Assembly: GCF_022369455.1 (NCBI RefSeq)
Contig: NZ_CP059599.1
Span: forward strand, 896,409 to 960,408
Direction of reading: 5' to 3'
Length of the DNA: 64,000 nucleotides
Origin: Campylobacter sp. RM5004
GTDB lineage: Bacteria > Campylobacterota > Campylobacteria > Campylobacterales > Campylobacteraceae
The position numbers were made by a program, and so were the translations under genes. The notes beneath the pieces are model-generated. The model saw only the letters and a list, made by a program, of their open reading frames with translations. It searched no databases and was not told the DNA's origin. Shown here one piece after another: positions 44,603 through 54,129 of this stretch. Position 1 is the first letter of the stretch, and every line of letters begins with the position of its first letter.

Positions 44603-45798
44603 TTGTTCAAAAATATGGAGGCACAAGCGTTGGCAACCTTGAACGCATAGAAAATGTTGCAAATAGGGTGATTAAGTCAAAAAAGACTTATAAAGATATA
44701 GTTGTGGTAGTTTCTGCTATGAGTGGAAGAACCAATCAATTAATTGAAAACGCTAATTTTTATTCAGAATTTCCGAATAAAAAAGAATTAGATATGTTGC
44801 TTTCTTGTGGGGAGCGTGAGACTGCAGCACTTTTAGCAATTTCTTTGATTTCTAAGGGTTATAATGCAATATCGCTAAGTGGTAAAGAAGCAGGACTTTT
44901 AACTACTGATGATTATACAAATGCAAAAATTATAGATATTGATTCAACTAGAATTAAAAAAGAATTAAGTGAAGGCAAAATCGTAGTGGTTGCAGGTTTT
45001 CAAGGATATGCAGCTAATGGCAATACAACTACTTTAGGTCGTGGTGGAAGTGATTTAAGTGCGGTTGCTTTTGCAGGTGCATTAAATGCTGATTTATGTG
45101 AGATTTACACTGATGTTGATGGAGTATATACAACTGATCCTAGAATTGAGCCTAAAGCTAAAAAACTTGACAAAGTTTCTTATGAAGAAATGTTAGAGCT
45201 TGCAAGTTTAGGAGCGAAAGTTCTTCAAAATAGAAGTGTTGAATTAGCAAAAAAATTAAATGTTAAATTAGTTACAAGAAGTAGCTTTAATGATAATAGT
45301 GGAACAATAATAACAAGCGAGGAAAAAATGGAACAAGCATTAGTAAGTGGAATAGCATTAGATAAAAATCAAGCAAGAATTGTATTAAGAAGAATAGAAG
45401 ATAAACCAGGAATTGCAGCAAGTATCTTTACAACTTTAGCGAAAAAAGACATAAATGTTGATATGATTATTCAAAATGTAGGTCATGATGGAACTACAAA
45501 TCTAGGTTTTACCGTTCCACAAAATGAACTAAAAAATGCTAGTGAAGCTATGAGAGAGCTTTTAGGTAGTGATGTTGTGATTGAAAGCGATAGTGATATT
45601 GTAAAGGTTTCTGTTGTTGGTGTTGGTATGAAAACTCATTCAGGCGTAGCAAGTGCAGCTTTTGAAGCATTAGCAAATGAAGGGATAAACATACAAATGA
45701 TTTCAACAAGTGAGATTAAAATCTCTATGATAGTAAGCTCAAAATATGCTGAACTTGCTGTAAGAACTCTACATAAAGTTTATAAGCTGGATAATTAA
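44596..45798 (+). CDS. lysC: Aspartate kinase
   Basis: 400 residues. 'VQKYGGTSVGN' at the N-terminus, 'TTLGRGGSDLSAVAFA' and 'DVDGVYTTDPRI' in the kinase domain, then two ACT domains (about 265-400) that usually give feedback control by lysine and/or threonine. It catalyses the first step to lysine, threonine, methionine and diaminopimelate. It shares one base with hobA and lies in the same order as in C. jejuni. Confidence 0.96.
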   Translation: MLVVQKYGGTSVGNLERIENVANRVIKSKKTYKDIVVVVSAMSGRTNQLIENANFYSEFPNKKELDMLLSCGERETAALLAISLISKGYNAISLSGKEAGLLTTDDYTNAKIIDIDSTRIKKELSEGKIVVVAGFQGYAANGNTTTLGRGGSDLSAVAFAGALNADLCEIYTDVDGVYTTDPRIEPKAKKLDKVSYEEMLELASLGAKVLQNRSVELAKKLNVKLVTRSSFNDNSGTIITSEEKMEQALVSGIALDKNQARIVLRRIEDKPGIAASIFTTLAKKDINVDMIIQNVGHDGTTNLGFTVPQNELKNASEAMRELLGSDVVIESDSDIVKVSVVGVGMKTHSGVASAAFEALANEGINIQMISTSEIKISMIVSSKYAELAVRTLHKVYKLDN

Positions 45799-46325
45799 TG
45801 CAAGATTTTTTAGGCTTTGTAAAAGACTTTATTCAAAAAAAAGGCATTCAATATAGCTGGCTAGATAGTGAAAGGTTTAAAATAAGCCCTTTGCTATCTT
45901 CAAGGCTTAGCTCCTTATTAGATGGAAAAGCTTTTATTGTAGTTACTGATGATGAGAGAGCTTGGTTTGAAGATTATTTTTTAAGCTTAGTGAATGCTAA
46001 AAGTGCTAGACCATTATTACCATTTTTTAGTTTAAAAGGCTTTAAGCTTGATAATTACGAGAAAAATGAAGATTTATTAGATGATGTTTTAAGCCTTTCT
46101 TATCCTAATGGATATATTTATATTTATTTTGGTAAGGATAATTCTAAAATGGCAAAACTTGCTAAAAACAAAAAAGATAGTTTATTATTCATCTTAGATG
46201 AAGAATACGATAATTCTTTTTGTTTAAAGTCTAGTGATGAGCATTTGGATATTAAACTAATTACGATAGCTCAATTAATTAATGCTTGTTTAGATGCAAT
46301 AGTTTTTGCAAAGGTTAAGATTTGA
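45798..46325 (+). CDS. hobA: DnaA initiator-associating factor HobA
   Basis: 175 residues, a SIS-like fold protein known only from Campylobacterota. Markers: 'WLDSERFKISPLLSSRL' near the start and 'VVTDDERAWFEDYF' about 49-62. In Helicobacter pylori HobA binds DnaA domain I and scaffolds initiation complexes at oriC, the role played by DiaA in E. coli. It sits between lysC and the delta-prime gene, as in C. jejuni. This gene is good evidence for the class of organism. Confidence 0.88.
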   Translation: MQDFLGFVKDFIQKKGIQYSWLDSERFKISPLLSSRLSSLLDGKAFIVVTDDERAWFEDYFLSLVNAKSARPLLPFFSLKGFKLDNYEKNEDLLDDVLSLSYPNGYIYIYFGKDNSKMAKLAKNKKDSLLFILDEEYDNSFCLKSSDEHLDIKLITIAQLINACLDAIVFAKVKI

Positions 46326-46900
46326 GAAGCGAGATAATAATTACTCAAAATCCTGATGAATATATTAATGAGCTAAAACAATCGGTAAAAATTTGTAAAA
46401 TTTATAAAGATGATGATTTTTTACTAGATGATGCAAAAAGCATTATGCAAAATGCTTATTTGATAGAAGAATACGATAAGTATTTTGTATTATCTTATAA
46501 AGATTACAGCATTCAAGCTCAAAATTATATGTTAAAACTACTAGAAGAACCACCTGCTAAGGTTTATTTTAAAATCTTAGTAAGTTCAAAAAATATCTTA
46601 TTACCCACTATAAAATCAAGATTAATTTCAAGAAAACTTGATAGCTATAAAAATGATTTTGAAATTAAAATTGATTTAAAAAATATGAATTATTTAGATA
46701 TTGCAAATTACAATATAGATAAGGCAAATCTTAGTGATTTTATAAGTGCTTTAATAAAACAATGTTATAAAAATAATATCAAATTAAGCAAAGATTTGTT
46801 AGAAGAATTTTATAAATGTTATGAATTATCAAAGGTTAATTCAAATCCAAAAATTATTACTTCAAGGTTATTATTAGGAATAATGCGTGAAAGAAGCTAG
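46322..46900 (+). CDS. holB: DNA polymerase III delta-prime subunit, short Campylobacter form
   Basis: 192 residues from a TTG start overlapping the hobA stop. The central 'SIQAQNYMLKLLEEPPAKVYF' stretch and 'ILLPTIKSRLISRKL' are diagnostic for delta-prime/clamp-loader subunits. It lacks the N-terminal ATPase start seen in longer HolB proteins, as expected in this lineage. Part of the clamp loader in the cytoplasm. It overlaps folP by 14 bases in another frame. Confidence 0.85.
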   Translation: MRSEIIITQNPDEYINELKQSVKICKIYKDDDFLLDDAKSIMQNAYLIEEYDKYFVLSYKDYSIQAQNYMLKLLEEPPAKVYFKILVSSKNILLPTIKSRLISRKLDSYKNDFEIKIDLKNMNYLDIANYNIDKANLSDFISALIKQCYKNNIKLSKDLLEEFYKCYELSKVNSNPKIITSRLLLGIMRERS

Positions 46901-47996
46901 TTTTTATATACTAGATGAAAACTCAGCTAAAGAAATTAATTCAAGTGAGTTTGCACTAGATAGGTTTTTAAAAAGAGCAAATAAACACATAATTTATATT
47001 AAAAATATAAGCACAACTGCTGCAAATATTTTAAAGCAAGACGCAATAAGCGTTGGCGCTGTGGTATTAAATCATAAAAACACTATTTTGGGCGGAGATT
47101 ATAAATACGATAGTATTTTATTAGTTGATGAAATTAATGCAAAGGATTTATCAAATAAGCTTAAATTACAGCAATTTTCTTGTAAAAGACTTGCTAAATT
47201 TTTAGATGAATTAAAAATTAGCAAAAAATATCCAAAAATTATGGGTATTATGAATATAAATGATGATAGTTTTTATGAAAGCTCAAGAATTAACGAAAAA
47301 ATATTTTTGCAAAAAGTTTATGAATTTATTGAAAATAACGCAAGTATAATTGATATTGGAGCAATGAGTTCAAGACCTAATTCAAATTACTTAGGAGCCA
47401 AATTAGAGTTAAACAGATTAAAGCCTATTTTTAAGCTTATAAAAGAACATAAATTAAATGAAAAAATTGAGTTTAGCTTGGATAGCTTTGATGAGCAATG
47501 CCATAAAAATGCACTTGATTTAGGCTTTAAATATGTAAATGATATAAGTGCAAATACTAAATTATCAAAACTAGCATTAAGCTATGATGCAACATATATT
47601 CTAATGCATTCAAAGAATAATTATATTGATAATTATATAAATAAATCAGGTTTAAAAATTTGTAATTCCGATTCTAAATTCTTTATTTTAAATAGCGTTT
47701 ATGAGTTCTTTTTAGAAAAATTAAGCGAGATTGAGAGTAAGGTTATGATTGATGTTGGAATTGGCTTTGGTAAAAGCGAATATGAAAACTTAGTTTTAAT
47801 AAAATATTTAAATCATTTCAAGACTTTAAATAAACCTATTTTATTAGCAGCTTCAAATAAAAAACTTTTTGGCACATATAAAGAGCCTTTAAGTCTTTTA
47901 GCACATGCAAACTCAAATGCTGATTATATTAGAGTGCATAATGTTGCTGAGCAAAACGCAGTTATAAATTATCTTAAAAAAATGGATGAAATATGA
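46887..47996 (+). CDS. folP: Dihydropteroate synthase
   Basis: 369 residues, longer than the 280 of E. coli because of an N-terminal extension of about 110 residues, as in C. jejuni. The catalytic barrel carries 'KIMGIMNINDDSFYESS', 'DIGAMSSRPNSN', 'YVNDISANT', 'MIDVGIGFGKS' and a closing 'IRVHNVAEQNAV'. It condenses p-aminobenzoate with the pterin pyrophosphate in folate synthesis and is the sulfonamide target. GTG start inside holB; overlaps ligA by 4 bases. Confidence 0.93.
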   Translation: MKEASFYILDENSAKEINSSEFALDRFLKRANKHIIYIKNISTTAANILKQDAISVGAVVLNHKNTILGGDYKYDSILLVDEINAKDLSNKLKLQQFSCKRLAKFLDELKISKKYPKIMGIMNINDDSFYESSRINEKIFLQKVYEFIENNASIIDIGAMSSRPNSNYLGAKLELNRLKPIFKLIKEHKLNEKIEFSLDSFDEQCHKNALDLGFKYVNDISANTKLSKLALSYDATYILMHSKNNYIDNYINKSGLKICNSDSKFFILNSVYEFFLEKLSEIESKVMIDVGIGFGKSEYENLVLIKYLNHFKTLNKPILLAASNKKLFGTYKEPLSLLAHANSNADYIRVHNVAEQNAVINYLKKMDEI

Positions 47997-49921
47997 AAGA
48001 ATATTTAGAAAATATAAAATTAGCAAATACTTGGGCAAAAGCTTATTATTTAGGAGAAAACCCATTAGCAAGTGATGCAGAATATGATGAACTAATAAAA
48101 AAAATAAAAGAATACGAAAAGCAAAATCCAGATAAAATTGACGCTAATTCACCTACTCAAAGAGTATTTCCGATTAGCCAAATGCAAGTAAATGATGGCT
48201 TTAACAAATTAGCACATTTAAGCAAAATGTATTCTATGGAAGATGTATTTAATGAAGATGAATTAAAAGCTTGGATTAAAAGAGCAAAAGCTGAAAATGA
48301 AGAGTTTTTTATAGAGCCAAAGTTTGATGGCGCAAGTTTAAATCTAATCTATGAAGATGGTAAATTAATTCATGCTATTACTCGTGGAGATGGGCAAATT
48401 GGCGATGATATAACTCAAAATGCTTTAGTAATTAACTCAATTCCAAAAATAATTTCTTATAAAGAACTTATTGAAATAAGGGGAGAAATCGTTATATTAA
48501 AAGATGATTTTGACAAATTAAACGAGATTAAACTAGCAAATAATGAAAGCTTGTTTTCTAATCCTAGAAATGCTGCAAGTGGTTCGCTAAGATTAAAAGA
48601 GCCAAGTGAAGTTGCTAAGAGAAATCTTCAATTTTATCCACATGGAATTGGTAAAAACTCATTAACATACAAAACTCATAGCGAAGCAATGGAATTTGTA
48701 AGAAATTTAGGCTTTTTAAAAGATGATTTTTGTAAGGTTGTAAAAGCAAGTTCATTACAAAGCGAATATGAAAAATTACAAAGCGATAGAGCAAATAAAA
48801 AAATGATGTTAGATGGCTTTGTTTTAAGGATAAATGATTTAAGCAAATGCACTGAATACACTGCTAAATTTCCAAAATATATGGCAGCTTATAAGTTTGA
48901 ACCATTAGAGCAAATCACAAAATTAATTGATGTTACTTATCAAGTAGGAAGAACCGGAGTAATTACTCCTGTTGGCACACTTGAGCCTGTAAATATTGAT
49001 GGAGCGATAGTAAAATCAGTAACCTTGCATAATTATGATGAGATTACTAGATTAAATCTTTTAATTAATGATAGCGTTAGCATTATTAGAAGTGGCGATG
49101 TTATTCCAAAATTAACTCGTGTTTATAAAGAAAGAAGAAACGGAAGCGAAATTGAAATAAAAAAACCTATAAATTGCCCGTCTTGTAATGAAAAATTATT
49201 AGATGACGGAGCTTTAATTAAATGTATTAATCTTAATTGTAAGGCAAAAATGCTAAATCAATTAATATATTTTGCAAGTAAAAAATGCTTAAATATTGAA
49301 GGATTAGGCGATAAAATCATTGAACTTTTATTTAATTTAGGCAAAATCAGCACATTTGAATGTATTTATGAGCTAAAATATGAAGACTTTGAAGGTCTTG
49401 AAGGTTTTGCTAACAAAAAGATTTCAAATATTTTAACTTCAATTGAAAACTCAAAAGATTGTGAATTAAGTAGCTTTATAAATGCTTTAGGGATTGATAA
49501 TATAGGAGAAGTTGCAGCTAGTAAAATAGCTAGTGAATTTGCTTATGAATGGTATTTAAAAGATGAGGCAGAGTTTTTAAAGCTTGATGGATTTGGTGAA
49601 GAAATGGCTAAATCACTTGCTAGATTTTGTAGTGTTAATAAGGATTTGATTGTAAGATTTTATGAAATTTTAAGGCTTAAAAATACTAATATTAAATCAA
49701 GTGATAAATTTGCAAATACAACATTCGTAATCACAGGAACACTAAGTAATGCAAGAGAATATTACGAAAAAATAATAAAAGAAAACGGCGGAAAAGTAAG
49801 CTCAAGTGTTAGTAAAAAAACAAGCTATCTTTTATGTGGAAGCGATGCAGGAAGTAAGCTAAATAAAGCACTTGAATTAGGTGTAAAAGTAATTAATGAA
49901 GATGAGTTTAATAGTTTATGA
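47993..49921 (+). CDS. ligA: NAD-dependent DNA ligase
   Basis: 642 residues. Active-site Lys in 'IEPKFDGASLNLIY' (KFDG, about 103-107), OB fold, a four-cysteine zinc finger ('CPSCNEKLLDDGALIKC' ... 'CKAKM'), helix-hairpin-helix repeats and a C-terminal BRCT domain ('TTFVITGTLSNAREY'). It seals nicks in replication and repair using NAD. ATGA overlaps on both sides tie it to folP and tlyA. Confidence 0.97.
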   Translation: MKEYLENIKLANTWAKAYYLGENPLASDAEYDELIKKIKEYEKQNPDKIDANSPTQRVFPISQMQVNDGFNKLAHLSKMYSMEDVFNEDELKAWIKRAKAENEEFFIEPKFDGASLNLIYEDGKLIHAITRGDGQIGDDITQNALVINSIPKIISYKELIEIRGEIVILKDDFDKLNEIKLANNESLFSNPRNAASGSLRLKEPSEVAKRNLQFYPHGIGKNSLTYKTHSEAMEFVRNLGFLKDDFCKVVKASSLQSEYEKLQSDRANKKMMLDGFVLRINDLSKCTEYTAKFPKYMAAYKFEPLEQITKLIDVTYQVGRTGVITPVGTLEPVNIDGAIVKSVTLHNYDEITRLNLLINDSVSIIRSGDVIPKLTRVYKERRNGSEIEIKKPINCPSCNEKLLDDGALIKCINLNCKAKMLNQLIYFASKKCLNIEGLGDKIIELLFNLGKISTFECIYELKYEDFEGLEGFANKKISNILTSIENSKDCELSSFINALGIDNIGEVAASKIASEFAYEWYLKDEAEFLKLDGFGEEMAKSLARFCSVNKDLIVRFYEILRLKNTNIKSSDKFANTTFVITGTLSNAREYYEKIIKENGGKVSSSVSKKTSYLLCGSDAGSKLNKALELGVKVINEDEFNSL

Positions 49922-50613
49922 GAGCTGATTTATTTGTTGCAAACGAGCTTAATATTAGCAGAAACAAAGCCAGCGAGCTTTTATTAGAAGGTAAAGTTTT
50001 AATAGATGATGAGATAAAAAAACCAAGTGCTAATATTAGCGAGAATGCAAAATGCACTTTGCTTAGTGATGTTTATGTAAGTAGGGCTGCATATAAATTA
50101 AAGGGATTTTTGCAAGAATTTGAATTAGGAATTTGCGGCGAAGATTGCTTAGATGTAGGCTCAAGTACAGGGGGATTTACTCAAGTTTTATTGGAAAATA
50201 ATGCTAGAAGCGTTACTTGCGTTGATGTTGGTAGTAATCAATTGCATGAGAGTTTAAGGCAAGATTCAAGAGTAAAAGTCTATGAAAATACCGATATAAG
50301 AGATTTTAATCATGAAAGTTTTAGAATAGTTGTTTGTGATGTTAGTTTTATATCAATTAATCTAATAATTAATGATTTAATAAGACTTAGTAGTGAGTAT
50401 TTAATACTTTTATTTAAGCCACAATTTGAAGTAGGCAAGGCTGTAAAACGAAGCAAAACTGGCGTAGTAAAAGATGAAAAAGCTATTAATAAGGCTTGTT
50501 TAGAGTTTGAAACTAATTTAGCAAGACTTGGCTTAAGATTGCTTAAAAAAGCTAAATCAAACTTAAGTGGAAAAGATGGAAATTATGAATATTTTTACGC
50601 TTACACAAAATAA
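49918..50613 (+). CDS. tlyA: TlyA-type rRNA 2'-O-methyltransferase
   Basis: 231 residues. S4 RNA-binding domain at the N-terminus ('MRADLFVANELNISRNKA'), then an FtsJ-like methyltransferase with SAM motif 'CLDVGSSTGGFTQVLL' and 'FKPQFEVGK'. It methylates cytidines of 16S (and in some species 23S) rRNA; loss gives capreomycin resistance in Campylobacter. Residues near 67-72 (EFELGI) are encoded by a one-mismatch copy of the dispersed repeat (50116-50133). Overlaps ribF. Confidence 0.92.
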   Translation: MRADLFVANELNISRNKASELLLEGKVLIDDEIKKPSANISENAKCTLLSDVYVSRAAYKLKGFLQEFELGICGEDCLDVGSSTGGFTQVLLENNARSVTCVDVGSNQLHESLRQDSRVKVYENTDIRDFNHESFRIVVCDVSFISINLIINDLIRLSSEYLILLFKPQFEVGKAVKRSKTGVVKDEKAINKACLEFETNLARLGLRLLKKAKSNLSGKDGNYEYFYAYTK

Positions 50614-51454
50614 GATTTTAAAAGCTACAAAAGAAGATTTAAGTTCGGTTGCAAGTCTTGCGATAGGTTGTTTTGATGCACTTCATTTAGGTCATTTTGA
50701 GCTTATAAAAAGACTCGATGAAAATGGAGCTTTGCTTATAATTTATAAAAAAACTAAAGAAATAGTTCCTATTTTTTACAAGCAAGAATTATTAAATTGC
50801 AAGGTATTTTTTGTAAATCTTGATGAGATAAAAGAAGAAAGTGCGTATAATTTTACACAAAATATTATGTATAATTTTACACAACTTAAGTATTTTGTAG
50901 CAGGATATGATTTTCATTTTGGCAAAAATAGAGCAGCTCATGCAAAAGAACTAAAGAGCTTTTCAGGGCTTGATTGCATTGTTGTAGATGAGTATAAAAT
51001 CAATGGTGTTAGCGTTCATTCAAGCTTAATTAGAGAATGCCTATTAAATGCTAATTTAAAAGATGTGAAAACTTATCTAGGAAGAAACTACTATATAAAA
51101 GGCAAACAAATCAAAGGTCAAGGCTTAGGGGCTAAATTTTTCGTGCCAACTATTAATGTAGATTATGAGAATTATTTTTTACCAAAAGCTGGGGTTTATT
51201 ATGCAAAAGTATTTTTAGATGAAAATGAATACTTAGGAGCTGTATTTTTAGGCAAACGCTCAACCGATGAAAAAGAGGCTTTAGAAGTTCATATTTTAAA
51301 TAATTCAAATTCCTATTTCAAATTCCAGCAAATTAAAATAGAATTTTTAGAGTTTTTTAGAGAAAATAAAAAGTTTGATGATTTTAATAGCTTAAAGGCT
51401 CAAATTGATTTGGATATTAAGGCATTAAGCTTAAAGGCAAAAAATGAGAGATGA
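50585..51454 (+). CDS. ribF: Bifunctional riboflavin kinase / FAD synthetase
   Basis: About 289 residues from the ATG at 50585. A longer frame from GTG 50567 or ATG 50576 is possible, but I prefer 50585 because GATGGA sits just upstream. Nucleotidyltransferase half with 'IGCFDALHLGHFELI' and 'VAGYDFHFGKNRA'; kinase half with 'GRNYYIKGKQIKGQGLG' and 'PTINVDYEN'. It converts riboflavin to FMN and FAD. An exact copy of the dispersed repeat (51308-51325), in the opposite sense, encodes 'NSYFKF'. Overlaps cmoA by 11 bases. Confidence 0.92.
   Translation: MNIFTLTQNKILKATKEDLSSVASLAIGCFDALHLGHFELIKRLDENGALLIIYKKTKEIVPIFYKQELLNCKVFFVNLDEIKEESAYNFTQNIMYNFTQLKYFVAGYDFHFGKNRAAHAKELKSFSGLDCIVVDEYKINGVSVHSSLIRECLLNANLKDVKTYLGRNYYIKGKQIKGQGLGAKFFVPTINVDYENYFLPKAGVYYAKVFLDENEYLGAVFLGKRSTDEKEALEVHILNNSNSYFKFQQIKIEFLEFFRENKKFDDFNSLKAQIDLDIKALSLKAKNER
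51308..51325 (-). repeat. Exact 18-base dispersed repeat inside ribF
   Basis: AATTCCTATTTCAAATTC on the coding strand, so opposite in sense to the copies in tsaD and hisC. Confidence 0.85.
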
Positions 51455-52154
51455 AGTTTTTAATGATAATTTAGTTAAACAATTTGAATTTGATGAAAAA
51501 GTTGTAAGGGTTTTTGATGATATGGTTACTCGCAGTGTGCCGTATTATTTGCAAAATCAAGAATTAATTTTTAGTATTTTGAGTGCAATTTTGCCAAAGA
51601 ATGCAAAGGTTTTAGATTTAGGATGTTCTACTGCAAATACTCTTTTAGCACTTTCTAAAAGAGATGATTTAGAATTATTTGGGCTTGATAATTCAGATGA
51701 GATGTTAAAAAGAGCAAAAATTAAAGCTGATGATTTAGGTGTAAAAATTAATTTTTATAATCAAAATATAGAAGATGTTTTAAGTCTAGATGAGAGTTTT
51801 GATGCGATAATTTGCTCTTATACTCTTCATTTTATAAGACCTCTTTTAAGACAAGAATTGCTAAATAAAATCTATAAAAAGCTTAATAAAAACGGAGTTT
51901 TTATACTATGCGAAAAGCTTTTATATGATAATAAAGTCTTACAAAAAAACATAATAGATATTTACGAAAATTATAAAGAAAATCAAGGATATTCAAGATA
52001 TGAAATAGCTCAAAAAAGAGCAGCTTTAGAAAATGTTTTGATACCTTTTACTTACGATGAGAATGTAAATATTTTAAAAAATGCTAATTTTAGGCAAATT
52101 GATTGCTTTTTTAGGTGGGCGAATTTTTGCTCTTTTATTGCTTTTAAAGAATAA
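51444..52154 (+). CDS. cmoA: Carboxy-SAM synthase CmoA
   Basis: 236 residues. N-terminal 'FEFDEKVVRVFDDMVTRS' and 'RSVPYYLQNQELIF' are CmoA signatures; SAM motif 'VLDLGCSTANTLLAL'. CmoA makes carboxy-S-adenosylmethionine from SAM and prephenate for wobble uridine modification of tRNA (cmo5U). It ends the conserved rppH-to-cmoA operon, and an inverted repeat follows at its stop. Confidence 0.9.
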   Translation: MRDEVFNDNLVKQFEFDEKVVRVFDDMVTRSVPYYLQNQELIFSILSAILPKNAKVLDLGCSTANTLLALSKRDDLELFGLDNSDEMLKRAKIKADDLGVKINFYNQNIEDVLSLDESFDAIICSYTLHFIRPLLRQELLNKIYKKLNKNGVFILCEKLLYDNKVLQKNIIDIYENYKENQGYSRYEIAQKRAALENVLIPFTYDENVNILKNANFRQIDCFFRWANFCSFIAFKE

Positions 52155-52171
52155 TGTTACTAAATGTAACA
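52155..52171. promoter_or_regulatory. TGTTAC-N5-GTAACA inverted repeat upstream of the methionine operon
   Basis: Perfect 6-bp arms around TAAAT, directly after the cmoA stop and about 28 bases before the -35 box of the methionine operon. It could be a weak terminator for cmoA or a repressor/activator site. It shares the TTAC-N5-GTAA core with the elements before both RTX loci. Confidence 0.4.
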
Positions 52172-52199
52172 AATTTAATGCAAATATTTAAATTTTTCC

Positions 52200-52228
52200 T
52201 TGACATAAAAAATATTTTTTGCTTTAAT
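52200..52228 (+). promoter_or_regulatory. Strong sigma70-type promoter of the methionine transporter operon
   Basis: Perfect -35 TTGACA (52200-52205), 17-base spacer ending in the extended TGC, and -10 TTTAAT (52223-52228). Transcription should start near 52235, about 23 bases before the leader-peptide ATG. Confidence 0.75.
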
Positions 52229-52257
52229 CAAAAAATATTTTAAAAAAAGGATTATAA

Positions 52258-52278
52258 ATGATGATGCAGATGCGATAG
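52258..52278 (+). CDS. Methionine-rich leader peptide MMMQMR
   Basis: ATG ATG ATG CAG ATG CGA TAG, preceded by AAAGGA at a good distance (52246-52251). Four of six residues are methionine, and the operon downstream encodes methionine uptake. It has the form of an attenuation leader peptide, in which ribosomes slow at Met codons when charged Met-tRNA is scarce. The stop codon touches the first base of a strong RNA hairpin (52278). The peptide itself probably has no other job. Confidence 0.75.
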   Translation: MMMQMR

Positions 52279-52408
52279 CGTCTGGCTTAAAAAACTTTCT
52301 TTTTTAGCTAGACGCAAATAATTTCATACCAAAAGCAAGCAAGCTAAAAAAGAAAGATAAAACATTTTTGCTTCTTTAACTTAAAAATCAAAAATTTTTA
52401 TTTTTCTT
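52278..52408 (+). promoter_or_regulatory. Candidate attenuator with mutually exclusive hairpins before metN
   Basis: Segment 1 (52278-52294, GCGTCTGGCTTAAAAAA) pairs with segment 2 (52300-52315, ending AGCTAGACGC), giving about 16 bp with one wobble and one bulge. Part of segment 2 (52295-52309, CTTTCTTTTTTAGCT) pairs perfectly over 15 bp with segment 3 (52342-52356). Segment 3 can instead pair with CTTCTTT at 52371-52377. A further A/T hairpin (52382-52400 region) runs into T-rich sequence. A ribosome stalled on the Met codons would cover segment 1 and favour 2:3. Folding was done by eye. Confidence 0.6.
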
Positions 52409-52432
52409 TAAAATTAAATTTTAAGGAAAGTT

Positions 52433-53383
52433 ATGATTGAGATAAAAAATCTTAAGAAATATTATGGTAATACTTGTGTTATAAATGATGTTAGCCTTAC
52501 AATTAATCAAGGCGAAATCTACGCAATTGTAGGACAAAGTGGAGCAGGCAAAAGCACACTTTTAAGATGTATAAATGCACTTGAAAGTTATCAAGCAGGC
52601 TCGCTAAAAGTTTATGGAAACGAAATAAAAGACCTTAAAGAAAAAGAGCTAAGAAAATTAAGAAGTGAAGTTGGAATGATTTTCCAGCATTTTGCTTTAA
52701 TGGGAAGAAAAACAGCTTATGAAAATATAGCAATGCCTTTAATCTTACATAAAAAGGACAATATTGATAAAAGGGTTAAAGAATTGCTTGATTTAGTAGG
52801 CTTAAGTGATAAGGCTAATTCATATCCAAGCAATCTTAGTGGTGGTCAAAAGCAACGCATTGCAATAGCAAGAGCACTTGCGCTTAATCCTAAGATTTTA
52901 TTAAGTGATGAAGCAACAAGTGCGCTTGATCCTGCTACAACTAATCAAATCTTAGATTTATTAAAACAAATTAATAAAGATTTAGGAATTAGCGTTGTTT
53001 TAGTAACTCACGAAATGGATGCAGTAAAAAGAGTGGCAGATAAAGCGTGTTTATTAAGTGGTGGAGAGATTATTGGAAATGGAGAAATTAGCGAAATATT
53101 TTTAAAGCCTAGTAGAAAAATGAGAGAGTTTTTAGATGAGGCTGATTGTGTGCCTGAAAGTGGCCTTAATATTAGGTTAATTTTTCCTAAAGAAGTGGCT
53201 CAAGATGGAGTAATTTCTAAAATGGCTAGAGAACTTGATATTGATTTTTCAATAGTTTGGGGAAAGATAGAGAAATTAAACGATATTGCATTAGGCTCTT
53301 TGATTATTAATATTAATCCAAATGATAAGCAAAGAGTATGTGAATATATTAATAAAAGTGGTGTTTTATGGGAGGAAGTATGA
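52433..53383 (+). CDS. metN: Methionine ABC transporter ATPase
   Basis: 316 residues: Walker A '[10 protein letters not shown]', signature '[15 protein letters not shown]', Walker B 'ILLSDEATS' and the switch His in 'LVTHEMDAV', then a C-terminal NIL domain (about 240-316) that senses methionine and inhibits transport in the E. coli protein. It powers import of D/L-methionine. First structural gene after the leader region, with AAGGA before the ATG. Its stop overlaps the metI start (ATGA). Confidence 0.95.
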   Translation: MIEIKNLKKYYGNTCVINDVSLTINQGEIYAIVGQSGAGKSTLLRCINALESYQAGSLKVYGNEIKDLKEKELRKLRSEVGMIFQHFALMGRKTAYENIAMPLILHKKDNIDKRVKELLDLVGLSDKANSYPSNLSGGQKQRIAIARALALNPKILLSDEATSALDPATTNQILDLLKQINKDLGISVVLVTHEMDAVKRVADKACLLSGGEIIGNGEISEIFLKPSRKMREFLDEADCVPESGLNIRLIFPKEVAQDGVISKMARELDIDFSIVWGKIEKLNDIALGSLIININPNDKQRVCEYINKSGVLWEEV

Positions 53384-54120
53384 ATTATTTTGATAATTTT
53401 TTAAAACATTTTGACAAGATTTTATATCCTGCTTTAAAAGAGACTTTATATATGAGTATAAGTGCAACCATTGTTGGTTTTGTTTTAGGGCTTATTTTAG
53501 GGATTTTTCTTTTTGTTAGTAAAAAGGGTGGTTTATATGAAAATCTTACATTTTATAGAGTGCTTGATTTTTTAGTAAATATTTTCCGTTCTTTTCCGTT
53601 TTTAGTGCTAATAATTGCTCTAATTCCTTTTACAAAGCTTTTAATTGGAAAAAGCATAGGAACAACAGCTGCAATTGTGCCACTTACAATAGGAATCGCT
53701 CCATTTATTGCAAAATTAGTTCAAAACGCTTTAAATGAAGTTGATTACGGAATAATTGAAGCTGCTAAGAGTTATGGAGCTAGTAGGGTGCAAATTATTT
53801 TTAAAGTTGTTTTATATGAAGCATTACCAGCTTTAATAAATGCTGCAACGCTTACCTTAATAGTTGTGATTGGTTATAGTGCAATGGCAGGTATTGTTGG
53901 CGGTGGCGGACTTGGAGATGTCGCTAATCGCTATGGTTATCAAAGATTTAAAACAGATATCATGATAGAAACGGTTATAGTGTTGATTGTCCTAGTTCAA
54001 ATAGTTCAGATTTGGGGCGATTTAGTAGAAAAGGCTTTAAGAAAAGGTAAGGATAAATATCTTTATATTTCAATATTAGCTTTAATTTTATTGTTTGTTT
54101 ATTCAGGTAATTTTATTTAA
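53380..54120 (+). CDS. metI: Methionine ABC transporter permease
   Basis: About 246 residues from ATG 53380, which overlaps the metN stop as ATGA and has GGAGG four bases upstream; an ATG at 53368 would add four residues but lacks such a site. Five to six membrane helices, with the permease signature '[19 protein letters not shown]' that contacts MetN. It forms the membrane path for methionine. Nine bases separate it from metQ. Confidence 0.94.
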   Translation: MNYFDNFLKHFDKILYPALKETLYMSISATIVGFVLGLILGIFLFVSKKGGLYENLTFYRVLDFLVNIFRSFPFLVLIIALIPFTKLLIGKSIGTTAAIVPLTIGIAPFIAKLVQNALNEVDYGIIEAAKSYGASRVQIIFKVVLYEALPALINAATLTLIVVIGYSAMAGIVGGGGLGDVANRYGYQRFKTDIMIETVIVLIVLVQIVQIWGDLVEKALRKGKDKYLYISILALILLFVYSGNFI

Positions 54121-54129
54121 GGAGAAAAA

